Below, in pieces: positions 9,766 through 17,831 of a stretch of 64,000 nt of DNA. This DNA is from a bacterium. Lineage in GTDB: Bacteria > Sysuimicrobiota > Sysuimicrobiia > Sysuimicrobiales > Segetimicrobiaceae. Within the stretch, counting starts at the first letter, position 1. Every line of letters starts with the position of its first letter. The notes under the pieces were generated by a model. That model was given only the letters and a program-made list of their open reading frames with translations. It was not told the DNA's origin and ran no database searches. Position numbers and translations under genes: made by a program. The DNA is taken from assembly GCA_035308905.1 (NCBI GenBank), contig DATGFS010000022.1, positions 62,001-126,000 of the forward strand, read 5' to 3'.

Positions 9766-11121
9766 TCACGCCGCGCGAAGGTGCCGGAGCCACAGCCATG
9801 CCGCGTGCAGCGCGCGCAGCGCCGCCTGCAGCTGCGTGTCCTGACCCCGCTCCATGTCCGCCACCGTCAGCGTCACCGGCACCTCGGGGGTGATCCCGAC
9901 CGCCTCGACCGCGCTGTTCTTGGGCGTCTGAATCCGCTCCACCGTCACCGACATCCCGCCCTCCGGCAGCGGCACGGTGACCGACCCGCCGAGGGCACCC
10001 GCGGTCTTCTCGCCGATGATCGTCCCGCGGTGGTAGTCCTTGAAGGCGCCGGCGAGGATCTCCGAGGCGGACGCGGACTGACCGTCCACCAGCACGACGA
10101 GCGGCGTCTTGACGAGCGGCGAGGAGCCGCTCGCGCGCAGCACGCTCGGCTGCTCACCGCGCTCGGTGATACGCGCCAGCACGGTGCGGCTCGGCAGGAA
10201 GATCCCCCCCACGCTGGCGGCCTCGATGATCAGTCCGCCGGGATTGCCGCGCAGGTCCAGGATCGCGGACTTGATCTGCCCCTCGTGCTCCAACGTCGTG
10301 ATGGAGTCCCGGAGGCTCCGCCCGGCGCCCTGCGAGAACCCGAAGACCTTGAGGTACGCGACGCCCGGCGATGCGAATCGCGCCTCGACCGGCGGCACGC
10401 GGATCGCGGCGCGAACGACGGAGATCGGCATCGTCCGGCCCGCGCGCTGGATTACCAGCGACGCGGTGGATCCCGCCGGCCCGCGGATCATCTGACTCGC
10501 GTCGACGACGTTCACGTCCTTCAGCGGCTTGCCGTCGACTTCCATGATCCGATCAAAGCGGTGCACCCCCGCGGCGGCCGCCGGCGACCCGGGGAACACG
10601 TCTTCGACGAAGATCCACGCGGCGCCGGCCGCGTCCTTGCGCGAGACGATCGTGACGCCGATCCCGGTGAAGCCCGGGTTGCCGGAGATCTGCCGCCGGC
10701 TCTCGCGAAGCGCGGCGGGGTCGAGGAAGAAGGTATGGCTGTCGTGCAGCGACGCCAGCATGCCCGCGGTCGCCGTATAGGCGAGCTCGGTCTCCGGCAT
10801 CACGCCCGTCTGCGCCGCCTTGGCGAACTCCGTTGAGAACTGCGCCGAGGCGTCGGACGGCGGCGTCGTGGCGGGGATGTCCGGCAGCGCGTCGGCGCCC
10901 AGGTTCGTGGCCTTTCGCAAGATCACGATCGCCGCGTTGAGCAGGGTCACCGGCTGAACCTGGTCGACGTAGTCTTCCTGCAGCACGCGGATGGCCGCGA
11001 GCACGAGCGACCCGTCGGCGGCGGAGGCGCGCTGGATCTGGGTGAACGGCGCGATGAGCAACGCGGCCACCAGCAAGGCCGCCAGCAATGGCCGCAGCGG
11101 CGAACCGTGGGACGGTTTCAT
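9766..11121 (-). CDS. S41-family C-terminal processing peptidase homologue with PDZ domain; catalytic Lys position is Ala
   Basis: A 451-residue exported protein. The start at 11121 is preceded by GGAAGGAG. A signal peptide or anchor (10-35) is followed by a helical segment, a PDZ domain (about 145-230; GIGVTIV, PGSPAAAAGVHRFDRI) and the S41 core (245-420) with DLRGNPGG (289-296) and the nucleophile motif SASASE (349-354, Ser351). In CtpA/CtpB/Prc the general-base Lys lies 25 residues after the Ser in FGKG; here that stretch reads GEKTAGALGG and the position is Ala376. Lys372 lies nearby. It may be inactive, use another base, or belong to an S41 branch with a different dyad. Confidence 0.85.
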   Translation of the reverse strand: MKPSHGSPLRPLLAALLVAALLIAPFTQIQRASAADGSLVLAAIRVLQEDYVDQVQPVTLLNAAIVILRKATNLGADALPDIPATTPPSDASAQFSTEFAKAAQTGVMPETELAYTATAGMLASLHDSHTFFLDPAALRESRRQISGNPGFTGIGVTIVSRKDAAGAAWIFVEDVFPGSPAAAAGVHRFDRIMEVDGKPLKDVNVVDASQMIRGPAGSTASLVIQRAGRTMPISVVRAAIRVPPVEARFASPGVAYLKVFGFSQGAGRSLRDSITTLEHEGQIKSAILDLRGNPGGLIIEAASVGGIFLPSRTVLARITERGEQPSVLRASGSSPLVKTPLVVLVDGQSASASEILAGAFKDYHRGTIIGEKTAGALGGSVTVPLPEGGMSVTVERIQTPKNSAVEAVGITPEVPVTLTVADMERGQDTQLQAALRALHAAWLWLRHLRAA

Positions 11122-11190
11122 AGACAAACTCCTTCCGTTATTGGCGCGCCAGGCGCGCATGCAAAGGAGACATCAAATATTGGCTTGCCC

Positions 11191-11199
11191 ATATTACCA
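11191..11199 (-). promoter_or_regulatory. Extended -10 promoter (TGGTAATAT) for the S41 gene
   Basis: On the minus strand TG-G-TAATAT lies about 70 bases upstream of the ATG at 11121, inside an A+T-rich island (about 11165-11215) that stands out from its surroundings. A weak TTGCGC lies 15 bases further upstream. The expected leader is about 63 bases, with the GGAAGGAG ribosome site at its end. Confidence 0.45.
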
Positions 11200-11265
11200 T
11201 AGCGATAAACCGCGCAAGAAGTTCCGCAATTCCGGGCCGCGCGGGGGCCCCGCACCCGCCGGATT

Positions 11266-11988
11266 CTACCGGTCGGGATAGCCGGGCGGCACCAGGGCCG
11301 CGTGGACCAGACGCACCAGCGACGTGATGTCGAACACCGGCAGTCCGGTCGCCTGGCGGATCGCCGCCGCGTACGGCGGCATGTTCGTGCACTCGAGGAC
11401 GATCGCGCCGACCTCGGGATGGCGTTCGACGAGATCGCGCGCCGCCTCGACGTGCTCACGACGCGCGGCCTCGACGTCGAGCTCGAGCTCGTTGTCGAGC
11501 AGCACCGGCGTGAAGGCGTGGCCCTTTTCGAGGCCGGCGACGACGACGGGGACTTCTTCCGTGATGCCCATCTCGGCGAGGTGCCGGGGCCCGAGCGCGC
11601 CGCCGTCCACGGTGAGGATGCCCACGGCGCGGTCGGGCCCCAGCATGCGGGCCACCATCGGCACCATCAGCAACGCGGAGGTAAACATCGGCACGCGTAC
11701 GGCCTCGGCCAGCTGCCGCTGGAACATCGAGAGAAAGCCGCACCCCGTCGTGACGGCCAGCACGCCCGCGGCCTCGAGCGCGCGCGCGCCCTCGATGAAG
11801 CCGTCGAGCAGCGCGGGGTCCGCCTCGCGGATGACGCGGGACGGAAAGGCCTGCCGCACGCGATGATACAGAACCGGGAAGGGGAACGTGCCGGCGTTGC
11901 CGATGTCGCCGGGGATGCGGGGAAACACCGTGTCGAGCATTAGAACGCCGATCGCATAACCGTATACGTTGCGGCCGCCCCGGACCAT
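11266..11988 (-). CDS. Aspartate/glutamate racemase-superfamily protein
   Basis: A 240-residue protein of the Asp/Glu/hydantoin racemase fold. The two catalytic cysteines of the superfamily are present, Cys83 in TTGCGF and Cys200 in LECTNMPPY, each followed by the expected small or Asn-containing loop. The N-terminus (YAIGVLMLDTVFPRIPGDIGNAGTF cut short here) and the late DITSLVRLVHAAL resemble the branch often annotated as aspartate/glutamate racemase or maleate isomerase-like. Substrate is unknown. It lies between the S41 gene and a divergent hypothetical, about 144 bases from the former, with its own ATG at 11988. Confidence 0.8.
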   Translation of the reverse strand: MVRGGRNVYGYAIGVLMLDTVFPRIPGDIGNAGTFPFPVLYHRVRQAFPSRVIREADPALLDGFIEGARALEAAGVLAVTTGCGFLSMFQRQLAEAVRVPMFTSALLMVPMVARMLGPDRAVGILTVDGGALGPRHLAEMGITEEVPVVVAGLEKGHAFTPVLLDNELELDVEAARREHVEAARDLVERHPEVGAIVLECTNMPPYAAAIRQATGLPVFDITSLVRLVHAALVPPGYPDR

Positions 11989-11995
11989 CGCGCGT

Positions 11996-12853
11996 CTACT
12001 TCGAAGGTCCGGAGGGGATTCCCTGTGGCCGGCGGGACGCGCCGGGCGCGAGCATCACCATCGCGAACACCGCCCGGCGCGCGGCGGCGCCCGCGTCGCC
12101 CGCGCCGTCACGCACCGTGGCGAATCGTGTAAACCACCACGCCGTCCCGGCGCCTGTATGTACTTCCTCGACGCCGTGGTGCGCCCGGCCGGTGCGGTGC
12201 GTCGCGAACAACCGGGACTCCGGCGCCCAGACCGCGGCGGCGTCGGCCCCGAGGGCGAGCGACGGGGGAAACCGGCCGGACGACCCCGCCCGCCAGCCGA
12301 GGCGCAGGGCGCCGTTGTCCTCGCGCCACAGCAGCGCGAAGCCGCGCCAGAGGCCGACGGACAGCCACTGGCGCGCCGTCAGCCGAAGCGGCGCCGCGAA
12401 TCGCGCGGAGAGATCGCGCAGCCCGTCCATCGTGAGATCCGTGCGCGCCGCGGCCGGCCGGAAGGAGGCCGCGGGAAGAAGCAGGTCGGCGGCCGCGGCT
12501 TCGGTGAGCGCGCGGCGCCCCTCACCCGCCACGCCGGGGGGGACCATTGTCTCGCCGAGGCCGAGGGCGATGGCCCCGTTCCACTGCGGCGTGTGCGGCG
12601 GGAGCCGGCGGTCGACCACGATCAACGTGCGCTGCGCCCCGCCGTCGACCGTGCCGCGCAGCTCGACGCGAACCGGACCGCCCTCCGGCGCGCCGGCGAT
12701 GATCGCCGCGACCCCGCATTTCGCCGCGTATCGCTCCGGCGCAAACGGCGGCCGCCGCATCCCGGAGGCCCGCACCACCGCGGCGGCGCGCCGGCGCACG
12801 GCGTCGCGGGCATCGGCGGCGTTCCGCCGGCGGGTAGGCGCGCGGGTTGCCAT
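11996..12853 (-). CDS. Degenerate ImmA/IrrE-like protein
   Basis: A 285-residue protein with ATG at 12853; the open frame extends upstream but that part is Arg/Pro-rich and not protein-like. Residues 16-130 follow the ImmA/IrrE plan: helix, LIVVDRRLP strand, then IALGLGETMVPP (95-106) where active members have the HEXXH helix, then LTEAAAADLLLP (116-127), equivalent to the E..A..FAa.LLmP helix. No His remains in the would-be metal motif. A following helix-turn segment (LRDLSARFAAPLRLTARQWL) resembles the winged region of these proteins. The C-terminal 120 residues are unassigned. I infer a non-catalytic relative, perhaps a binding or sensor protein. It ends 8 bases before the racemase-like gene. 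Confidence 0.6.
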   Translation of the reverse strand: MATRAPTRRRNAADARDAVRRRAAAVVRASGMRRPPFAPERYAAKCGVAAIIAGAPEGGPVRVELRGTVDGGAQRTLIVVDRRLPPHTPQWNGAIALGLGETMVPPGVAGEGRRALTEAAAADLLLPAASFRPAAARTDLTMDGLRDLSARFAAPLRLTARQWLSVGLWRGFALLWREDNGALRLGWRAGSSGRFPPSLALGADAAAVWAPESRLFATHRTGRAHHGVEEVHTGAGTAWWFTRFATVRDGAGDAGAAARRAVFAMVMLAPGASRRPQGIPSGPSK

Positions 12854-12981
12854 CGGCCGTGCCTTCGCGCGCGCCCGGATTCCTCCCTCGTCCCGGGGCC
12901 GCCGCGGGCTCGGGCACGTAGGCCGGCGGGGCCGGCGCGGTGAACCTTCGGTGCACGGCGTAGGCGACACGGAGGCTTCTG

Positions 12982-13461
12982 ATGCGCGGCACGGTCGCGG
13001 GATTCTGGCTGGGCGCGCTTGTGGCGGCGGTGCTCTTCGCCGCGACGGGCGGGACCACACTCGATATCCGCGTCACCGGGACCGAAGCCGGGCGGGCACA
13101 GTTGGAGCAGAGCGTCGATCAGGGAACGTTCGCCGGACTGCTTACCCCGTCCGCCCCGGCGCTTGGGGTCCTTCATATAAAGAAGCGAACATGGGGGGTC
13201 GTCACGACCTATTCGGAGACCCTCGCCGCCCCCGGGGCCCGGGCGGCCGGCGCGCCGGACATGCGTGTGCTCCTGACGGTCCCCGGCGCGGTCACGGTCA
13301 CGAACGCCGCCGGCCGCGACGGCCGGGCCCTCGTCTGGACGGGGCTGCCGGGCCCGGAACCGGCCTGGGCCGAGGCGCGCGCCGTGAACTGGCCCGCCGT
13401 CGTTGTCGCGGTTATCGCGGCGGCCATCTCGCTCCGGATGGCGCGAGGAAAGGCCGGATGA
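12982..13461 (+). CDS. Small bitopic membrane protein, unknown function
   Basis: A 159-residue protein starting at ATG 12982 behind GGAGG. It has an N-terminal hydrophobic segment (about 5-22), a soluble beta-rich middle (DIRVTGTEAGRAQLEQSVDQ to GLPGPEP) and a C-terminal membrane helix (about 138-154, WPAVVVAVIAAAISLRM) followed by Arg/Lys. No family is recognised. It lies divergent from the ImmA-like gene and 22 bases upstream of sppA, so it may be co-transcribed with sppA and work at the membrane. Confidence 0.7.
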   Translation: MRGTVAGFWLGALVAAVLFAATGGTTLDIRVTGTEAGRAQLEQSVDQGTFAGLLTPSAPALGVLHIKKRTWGVVTTYSETLAAPGARAAGAPDMRVLLTVPGAVTVTNAAGRDGRALVWTGLPGPEPAWAEARAVNWPAVVVAVIAAAISLRMARGKAG

Positions 13462-13483
13462 CGTCCGCGAACGTATAGCCGCG

Positions 13484-15151
13484 ATGCGACTGCTGTTCAT
13501 CCGCCTCAGCGACCTGATCTACGACACGTTCATCCTCATCCGGAACGGGCTCGTCTCGCTTTTCGGCCCGCGCCCGGCGTACGTGCTCCTGGAACTGAGC
13601 GGCCCGTATCCCCACCATCGGACGCGCGACCCGTGGTGGGTGCGGCAGCCGCCGACGATCGAGGACGTGCGGCGGCAGCTCGCGGTGATCCGCGCGGACC
13701 GGCGGGCCGCCGGCGTCGTGATCACGATCGGGGACCTGCCGGCCGGCCTCGCCTCGGTACAGAGCCTGCGGAACGCCTTCGCCGAGTACCGCGCCCGAGG
13801 CGGCCGCATCGTCGCCTACCTGCCGCAGGCCACGACGCGCCAGTATTATCTCGCGAGCGTGGCGGACGCCATCGTGATGCCCGAGAGCGGAGCGCTCGAG
13901 CTCGGCGGAGCCGTCCTCGAGGTCACGTTCTTCGGCGAAGCCTTCGAGCGCGCCGGTGTCGCCGGGGAGTTCGAGCAGATCGCCGAGTACAAGTCCGCGG
14001 TCGAGCCGTTCACGCGGCGCGGGATGTCGGAGCCGATGCGCGAGCAGATGAACGCGATCCTCGATTCGGTGTACGACGACCTGACCGGCGAGATCGCGGC
14101 GGCGCGGCGCCTCGACCCCGCGGCGGTGCGGAGCGCGATCGACCGGTCGCCGCTCTCGGCCGAGGACGGACGGCGCGCCGGCCTGGTGGACGCGCTCATG
14201 TACGAGGACGAACTGCCCGCGTATCTCGCGGCGGGCCGCCGGCCGCCCGCGATCGTCCCGTGGCGCGTGGCGCGCCGGCGCCTGCGCGCCCCGTTCCGGT
14301 GGCGCATGCCCGGCCGCGCGGTCGCCGTCATCGCCGTGCGGGGATCGATCCAGATGGGGGAAAGCCGGCCGCGGCCGCCCATCCCGCTGCCGCTCGTGCG
14401 CGGGGAGGCCAGCGGGCACGCGTCGCTGGTCCGCGCCATCCGGTCCGTCGAGCGCAATCCGCTGTTTGGAGCGATCGTGCTGTCGATCGACTCGCCGGGC
14501 GGCTCCGCGCTCGCCTCGGATCTCATCTGGCGCGCCGTCGCGCAGGCGAACCGCACCAAGCCCGTCGTCGCGTTTTTCGGCAACGTCGCGGCCTCCGGCG
14601 GCTACTACGTCGCGGCCGGCGCGCGGCGCATCGTCGCCCAGGCCGGCACCCTCACCGGATCGATCGGGGTGATCTCGGGCAAGTTCACGATCCAGCAGCT
14701 GGCCGGCCGCGCCGGCGTGCACCAGGAGATCCTGACGCGCGGGGAAGCCGCGGCGATGACCTCGCCGTTCCGGCCGTTCTCTCCGGAGCAGCGCCGGCGC
14801 CTGCGCGCGCAGGCCGAGGAGATCTACGCGCGGTTCGTCGACCGCGTCGCCGAGGGCCGCCGGCTGCCTCGCGAGCAGGTGCACGCGGTCGCGCGCGGGC
14901 GCGTGTGGACGGGACGCCAGGCGATGCAGCACCGGCTGGTCGACCGGCTCGGCGATTTCTACACCGCCATCGACACGGCGAAGGAACTGATGGGCCTCGC
15001 GCCGTCCCGCGTCGTGCCGGTGTTCATCATCCGGCCGCCGCGCGCGGTGACGATCGGCCGCCGCTCGGCCCTCGGCATGCTGGACGCCGCGGAGATGCTG
15101 CTCCGCGAGGGCGTGCTCGCGCTGATGCCGTGGGAGATCCGGCTGCGATGA
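13484..15151 (+). CDS. sppA: Signal peptide peptidase SppA (tandem S49, 67K type)
   Basis: A 555-residue membrane protease with two S49 domains. The N-terminal half carries the general-base lysine Lys170 in EYKSAVEPF, and the C-terminal half carries the nucleophile Ser371 in NVAASGGYYVA followed by LTGSIGVISGK. This split dyad is the hallmark of the long (E. coli-like) SppA, which degrades cleaved signal peptides in the membrane. A short hydrophobic N-terminus (MRLLFIRLSDLIYDTFILI) precedes the first domain. ATG 13484 is chosen as the first plausible start. Its stop overlaps the ATG of the next gene (ATGA). Confidence 0.9.
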   Translation: MRLLFIRLSDLIYDTFILIRNGLVSLFGPRPAYVLLELSGPYPHHRTRDPWWVRQPPTIEDVRRQLAVIRADRRAAGVVITIGDLPAGLASVQSLRNAFAEYRARGGRIVAYLPQATTRQYYLASVADAIVMPESGALELGGAVLEVTFFGEAFERAGVAGEFEQIAEYKSAVEPFTRRGMSEPMREQMNAILDSVYDDLTGEIAAARRLDPAAVRSAIDRSPLSAEDGRRAGLVDALMYEDELPAYLAAGRRPPAIVPWRVARRRLRAPFRWRMPGRAVAVIAVRGSIQMGESRPRPPIPLPLVRGEASGHASLVRAIRSVERNPLFGAIVLSIDSPGGSALASDLIWRAVAQANRTKPVVAFFGNVAASGGYYVAAGARRIVAQAGTLTGSIGVISGKFTIQQLAGRAGVHQEILTRGEAAAMTSPFRPFSPEQRRRLRAQAEEIYARFVDRVAEGRRLPREQVHAVARGRVWTGRQAMQHRLVDRLGDFYTAIDTAKELMGLAPSRVVPVFIIRPPRAVTIGRRSALGMLDAAEMLLREGVLALMPWEIRLR

Positions 15152-15987
15152 CCGCGCTGCGCGTCACGGTGCTCGCCAGCGGCAGCGCCGGCAACGTCCT
15201 GCTGCTCGAGTGCGGCGCGGACCGGGTGCTCGTGGACGCGGGGATCTCGCTCGACGCGCTCGAACGCGCGCTGGACCGCCTCGGACTCGCGCCCCGCGAC
15301 GTGGGCGGGGTGGTGCTGACGCACGAGCACGACGACCACGCACGCGGCGCCGGGCCGCTCTCCCGCGCCGCCGGCGTGCGGGTGTACGCGACGGCGGCCA
15401 CGGCGGCCGCCGCGGCCCAGGCCCTCGCCGGCGCCGACGTGCGGCCGTTCGCGCCGGGCACGCCCTTTGCCGTCGGGCCCTTCGAGATCACCGCGTTCCC
15501 GGTCCCCCACGACGCCGTCGAACCGGTGGGGCTCGCGATCGCGGCGGCCGGGCGGCGCGTCGTCATCGCGACCGATCTCGGCGCGGCGGACGAGAGCCTC
15601 GACAGGTACCTCGCCGAGGCCGATCTCGCCGTCCTCGAGAGCAACTACGACCTCGGGCTGCTGCACGTCAGCGGCTACCCCTGGTTTCTCAAGAACCGCA
15701 TCCTCGGCGGACGCGGACACCTCAGCAACGACGACGCGGCGCGGGCGCTCGCCCGCACCGCGGCCGTCGCGCGGGATGCCGGCCGCCGCCGCGGCGTCTG
15801 CCTGGTCCATCTGAGCGACACGAACAACCTCGCCCCGCTGGCGCGCGACACCGTGCGCGCGGCGATCGAGGCGGCGGCCCCGCCGCCCGCGGCACGGGCG
15901 CACGGGGCGCCGGGAGATGCCGGGGGGCCGCCGCTGCTGGCCGTGCGGCCAAACGGGTGGACGAAGCCGCTGCTCGTCGATTGGTGA
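15148..15987 (+). CDS. Metallo-beta-lactamase fold hydrolase, YycJ/WalJ-like
   Basis: A 279-residue MBL-fold enzyme starting at an ATG that overlaps the sppA stop. The metal motif HEHDDH is at 59-64, with the early strand LASGSAGN, later HDAVEPVG, VIATDLG and the family-typical LESNYD and LVHLSDTNN near the end. These words fit the YycJ/WalJ group, proposed as a DNA exonuclease coordinating cell division and replication in Firmicutes. Assignment beyond the group is inference. Residues 240-260 form an Ala/Pro-rich insertion. Confidence 0.85.
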   Translation: MTALRVTVLASGSAGNVLLLECGADRVLVDAGISLDALERALDRLGLAPRDVGGVVLTHEHDDHARGAGPLSRAAGVRVYATAATAAAAAQALAGADVRPFAPGTPFAVGPFEITAFPVPHDAVEPVGLAIAAAGRRVVIATDLGAADESLDRYLAEADLAVLESNYDLGLLHVSGYPWFLKNRILGGRGHLSNDDAARALARTAAVARDAGRRRGVCLVHLSDTNNLAPLARDTVRAAIEAAAPPPAARAHGAPGDAGGPPLLAVRPNGWTKPLLVDW

Positions 15988-16025
15988 GACGGCGGGGGCG
16001 CCGTCGGCCGACTGGAGGGACACCG

Positions 16026-16397
16026 ATGCGGACGATCGTCATCACCGCGGGCAAGGTCAGCGCGACCGCCACGCTCGGGGCGGGCCGGACGGCGGACGCC
16101 GTCTGGAACGCGCTGCCCCTCGAGGCGCGCGCCAGCACGTGGGGCGATGAGATCTACTTCTCCATTCCGGTCGAGTGCGAACCCGAATCGCCGCGCGAGG
16201 TCGTCGAGATGGGCGATCTCGGGTACTGGCCGCCGGGCAGCGCGTTCTGCATCTTCTTCGGCCCGACCCCCGCAAGCCACGGCCGTGAGATCCGGCCGGC
16301 GAGTCCCGTCAACGTTTTCGGCCGCGTCTCCGGCGATGCGACCGCGTTCAAAGCGGTGCGCTCCGGCACCACGGTAAAGATCGAGCGCGCGGCGTGA
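16026..16397 (+). CDS. Cyclophilin-like fold protein (TM1367 type)
   Basis: A 123-residue protein with ATG at 16026 behind GGAGGG. The segment WGDEIYFSIPV, then VVEMGDLGYWPPGSAFCIFFGPTPAS, matches the small bacterial cyclophilin-like proteins represented by Thermotoga TM1367. These share the cyclophilin barrel but lack the peptidyl-prolyl isomerase site, and their function is unknown. It overlaps the GTG of the glycerate kinase gene by 4 bases, so the two are probably translated together. Confidence 0.8.
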   Translation: MRTIVITAGKVSATATLGAGRTADAVWNALPLEARASTWGDEIYFSIPVECEPESPREVVEMGDLGYWPPGSAFCIFFGPTPASHGREIRPASPVNVFGRVSGDATAFKAVRSGTTVKIERAA

Positions 16398-17773
16398 CGG
16401 CCCTGCGCGTCGACGACGCGCTGTTCCGCGTCGCGGAGACGGCCGCGCTCCGGCGCGCCGCCGCGGAGATGCTGACGCGCGCGGTCGACGCCGTGGACGC
16501 GTACGCCGCGACGGCGCGGGCGATCGCGCCGGCGGACACCGGCGTCAGGATCGGCGGGCGGACCTACCCGCTCCGGGAGCGCGCAAAGGTGATCGTGGTG
16601 GGCGCCGGCAAGGCGTCTGCCGCGATGGTCCGCGCGGCGGAAGGCGCGCTCGGCCCGCGCATCACGGCCGGCCTCGTCACGACCGCGCACGGACACCGCG
16701 ACGGCCCCTCCCGCATCACCGTGAAGGAAGCCTCGCATCCGGTCCCCGACGCGGCCGGCGAGGCCGCCGCCCGCGAAATGCTCGCGCTGGTCCACGGGCT
16801 CGGTCCCGACGATCTCGTGCTGTGCCTGCTGTCGGGCGGCGGGTCGGCGCTGCTGCCGCTGCCGCGCGAGGGCCTCACGCTCGCCGATATGGCGGAAACG
16901 ACGAACCTCCTGCTTCGTTCCGGCGCCGACATCGTCGAGATGAACACGGTGCGCCGGCACCTGTCGGCGATCGCGGGCGGGCAGCTGGCCCGCGCCGCGG
17001 CGCCGGCGCGGGTGGTCACGCTCGCGATCTCCGATGTCATCGGGTCGCCGCCCGAAGCGATGGCCTCCGGCCCGACGGTCGCGGATCCATCGACGTTCGC
17101 CGACGCGCTGGCGGTGCTGAACCGGTACGGCATCACCACGCGCGTCCCGGCCGGGGCGCGGCGCGTGCTCGAGCAGGGAGACCTGGGCGCGATCCCCGAA
17201 ACGCCCAAGCCGGGCGATGCCGCGTTCCGCGAAGGGGCGATGACGGTCATCGCGGATAATCTCACCGCGGCCCGCGCCGCCGCGGAGGCGGCGCGGGCCG
17301 CGGGCTTTCACACCCTGCTCCTCTCCACGTACCTCGAGGGCGAAGCGCGGCACGCCGGGCGGATCCTGGCCGGGATCGCCCGGCAGATCGCCGCGACCGG
17401 CGATCCCGCGCCCCGGCCCGCGTGCGTGGTCTGCGGCGGGGAGACCACCGTCACCGTCACCGGGAGCGGACGCGGCGGCCGCAACCAGGAACTGGCCCTC
17501 GCGGGGGCCGCGGCGATGGACGGACTGGGCAACGTCCTGCTGGTCGGATTCGCCACCGACGGCCGCGACGGGCCGACCGACGCGGCGGGGGCGGCCGTCG
17601 ATGGAACGACGGCCGCGCGCGCCCAACGCGCGGGACTCGATCCCGGCCGCCACCTTCGGGACAACAACGCCTACCCGCTGCTCGACGCGGTCGGCGACCT
17701 CATCCGCACCGGTCCGACCGGCACGAACGTCGCCGACCTCGCGCTCATCCTCTGCGGACCGGAGACGAAATAA
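16394..17773 (+). CDS. Glycerate 2-kinase, type II (DUF4147 plus MOFRL)
   Basis: A 459-residue kinase starting at GTG 16394. The N-terminal DUF4147 domain (1-240) has GAGKAS (70-75), KEASHPVPD (111-119) and the glycine-rich LLSGGGSALLPLP; the C-terminal MOFRL domain has CGGETTVTVTG, GRGGRNQELALAGA and a final NTxD-like TGPTGTNVADL. The enzyme phosphorylates D-glycerate to 2-phosphoglycerate in serine-cycle, glycolate/glyoxylate or non-phosphorylating sugar pathways. The glycolate-oxidase-like genes at 40.6-44.8 kb make a glycolate/glyoxylate salvage role possible, but they are not adjacent. The usual symbols are garK, glxK or gckA; none is assigned because the subgroup cannot be settled here. 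Confidence 0.9.
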   Translation: MTALRVDDALFRVAETAALRRAAAEMLTRAVDAVDAYAATARAIAPADTGVRIGGRTYPLRERAKVIVVGAGKASAAMVRAAEGALGPRITAGLVTTAHGHRDGPSRITVKEASHPVPDAAGEAAAREMLALVHGLGPDDLVLCLLSGGGSALLPLPREGLTLADMAETTNLLLRSGADIVEMNTVRRHLSAIAGGQLARAAAPARVVTLAISDVIGSPPEAMASGPTVADPSTFADALAVLNRYGITTRVPAGARRVLEQGDLGAIPETPKPGDAAFREGAMTVIADNLTAARAAAEAARAAGFHTLLLSTYLEGEARHAGRILAGIARQIAATGDPAPRPACVVCGGETTVTVTGSGRGGRNQELALAGAAAMDGLGNVLLVGFATDGRDGPTDAAGAAVDGTTAARAQRAGLDPGRHLRDNNAYPLLDAVGDLIRTGPTGTNVADLALILCGPETK

Positions 17774-17831
17774 GCCCGGACGGCCCGCCCGGGGAGGGAA
17801 TGGTTCGCGCGCCCCTGAATCGGGCCGTGCT

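Noticed and set aside
12854-13060. N-terminal extension of the ImmA-like protein to 13060
   Set aside because: The extra residues are Arg/Pro-rich without domain pattern and would overlap the region upstream of the divergent gene; ATG 12853 is preferred.
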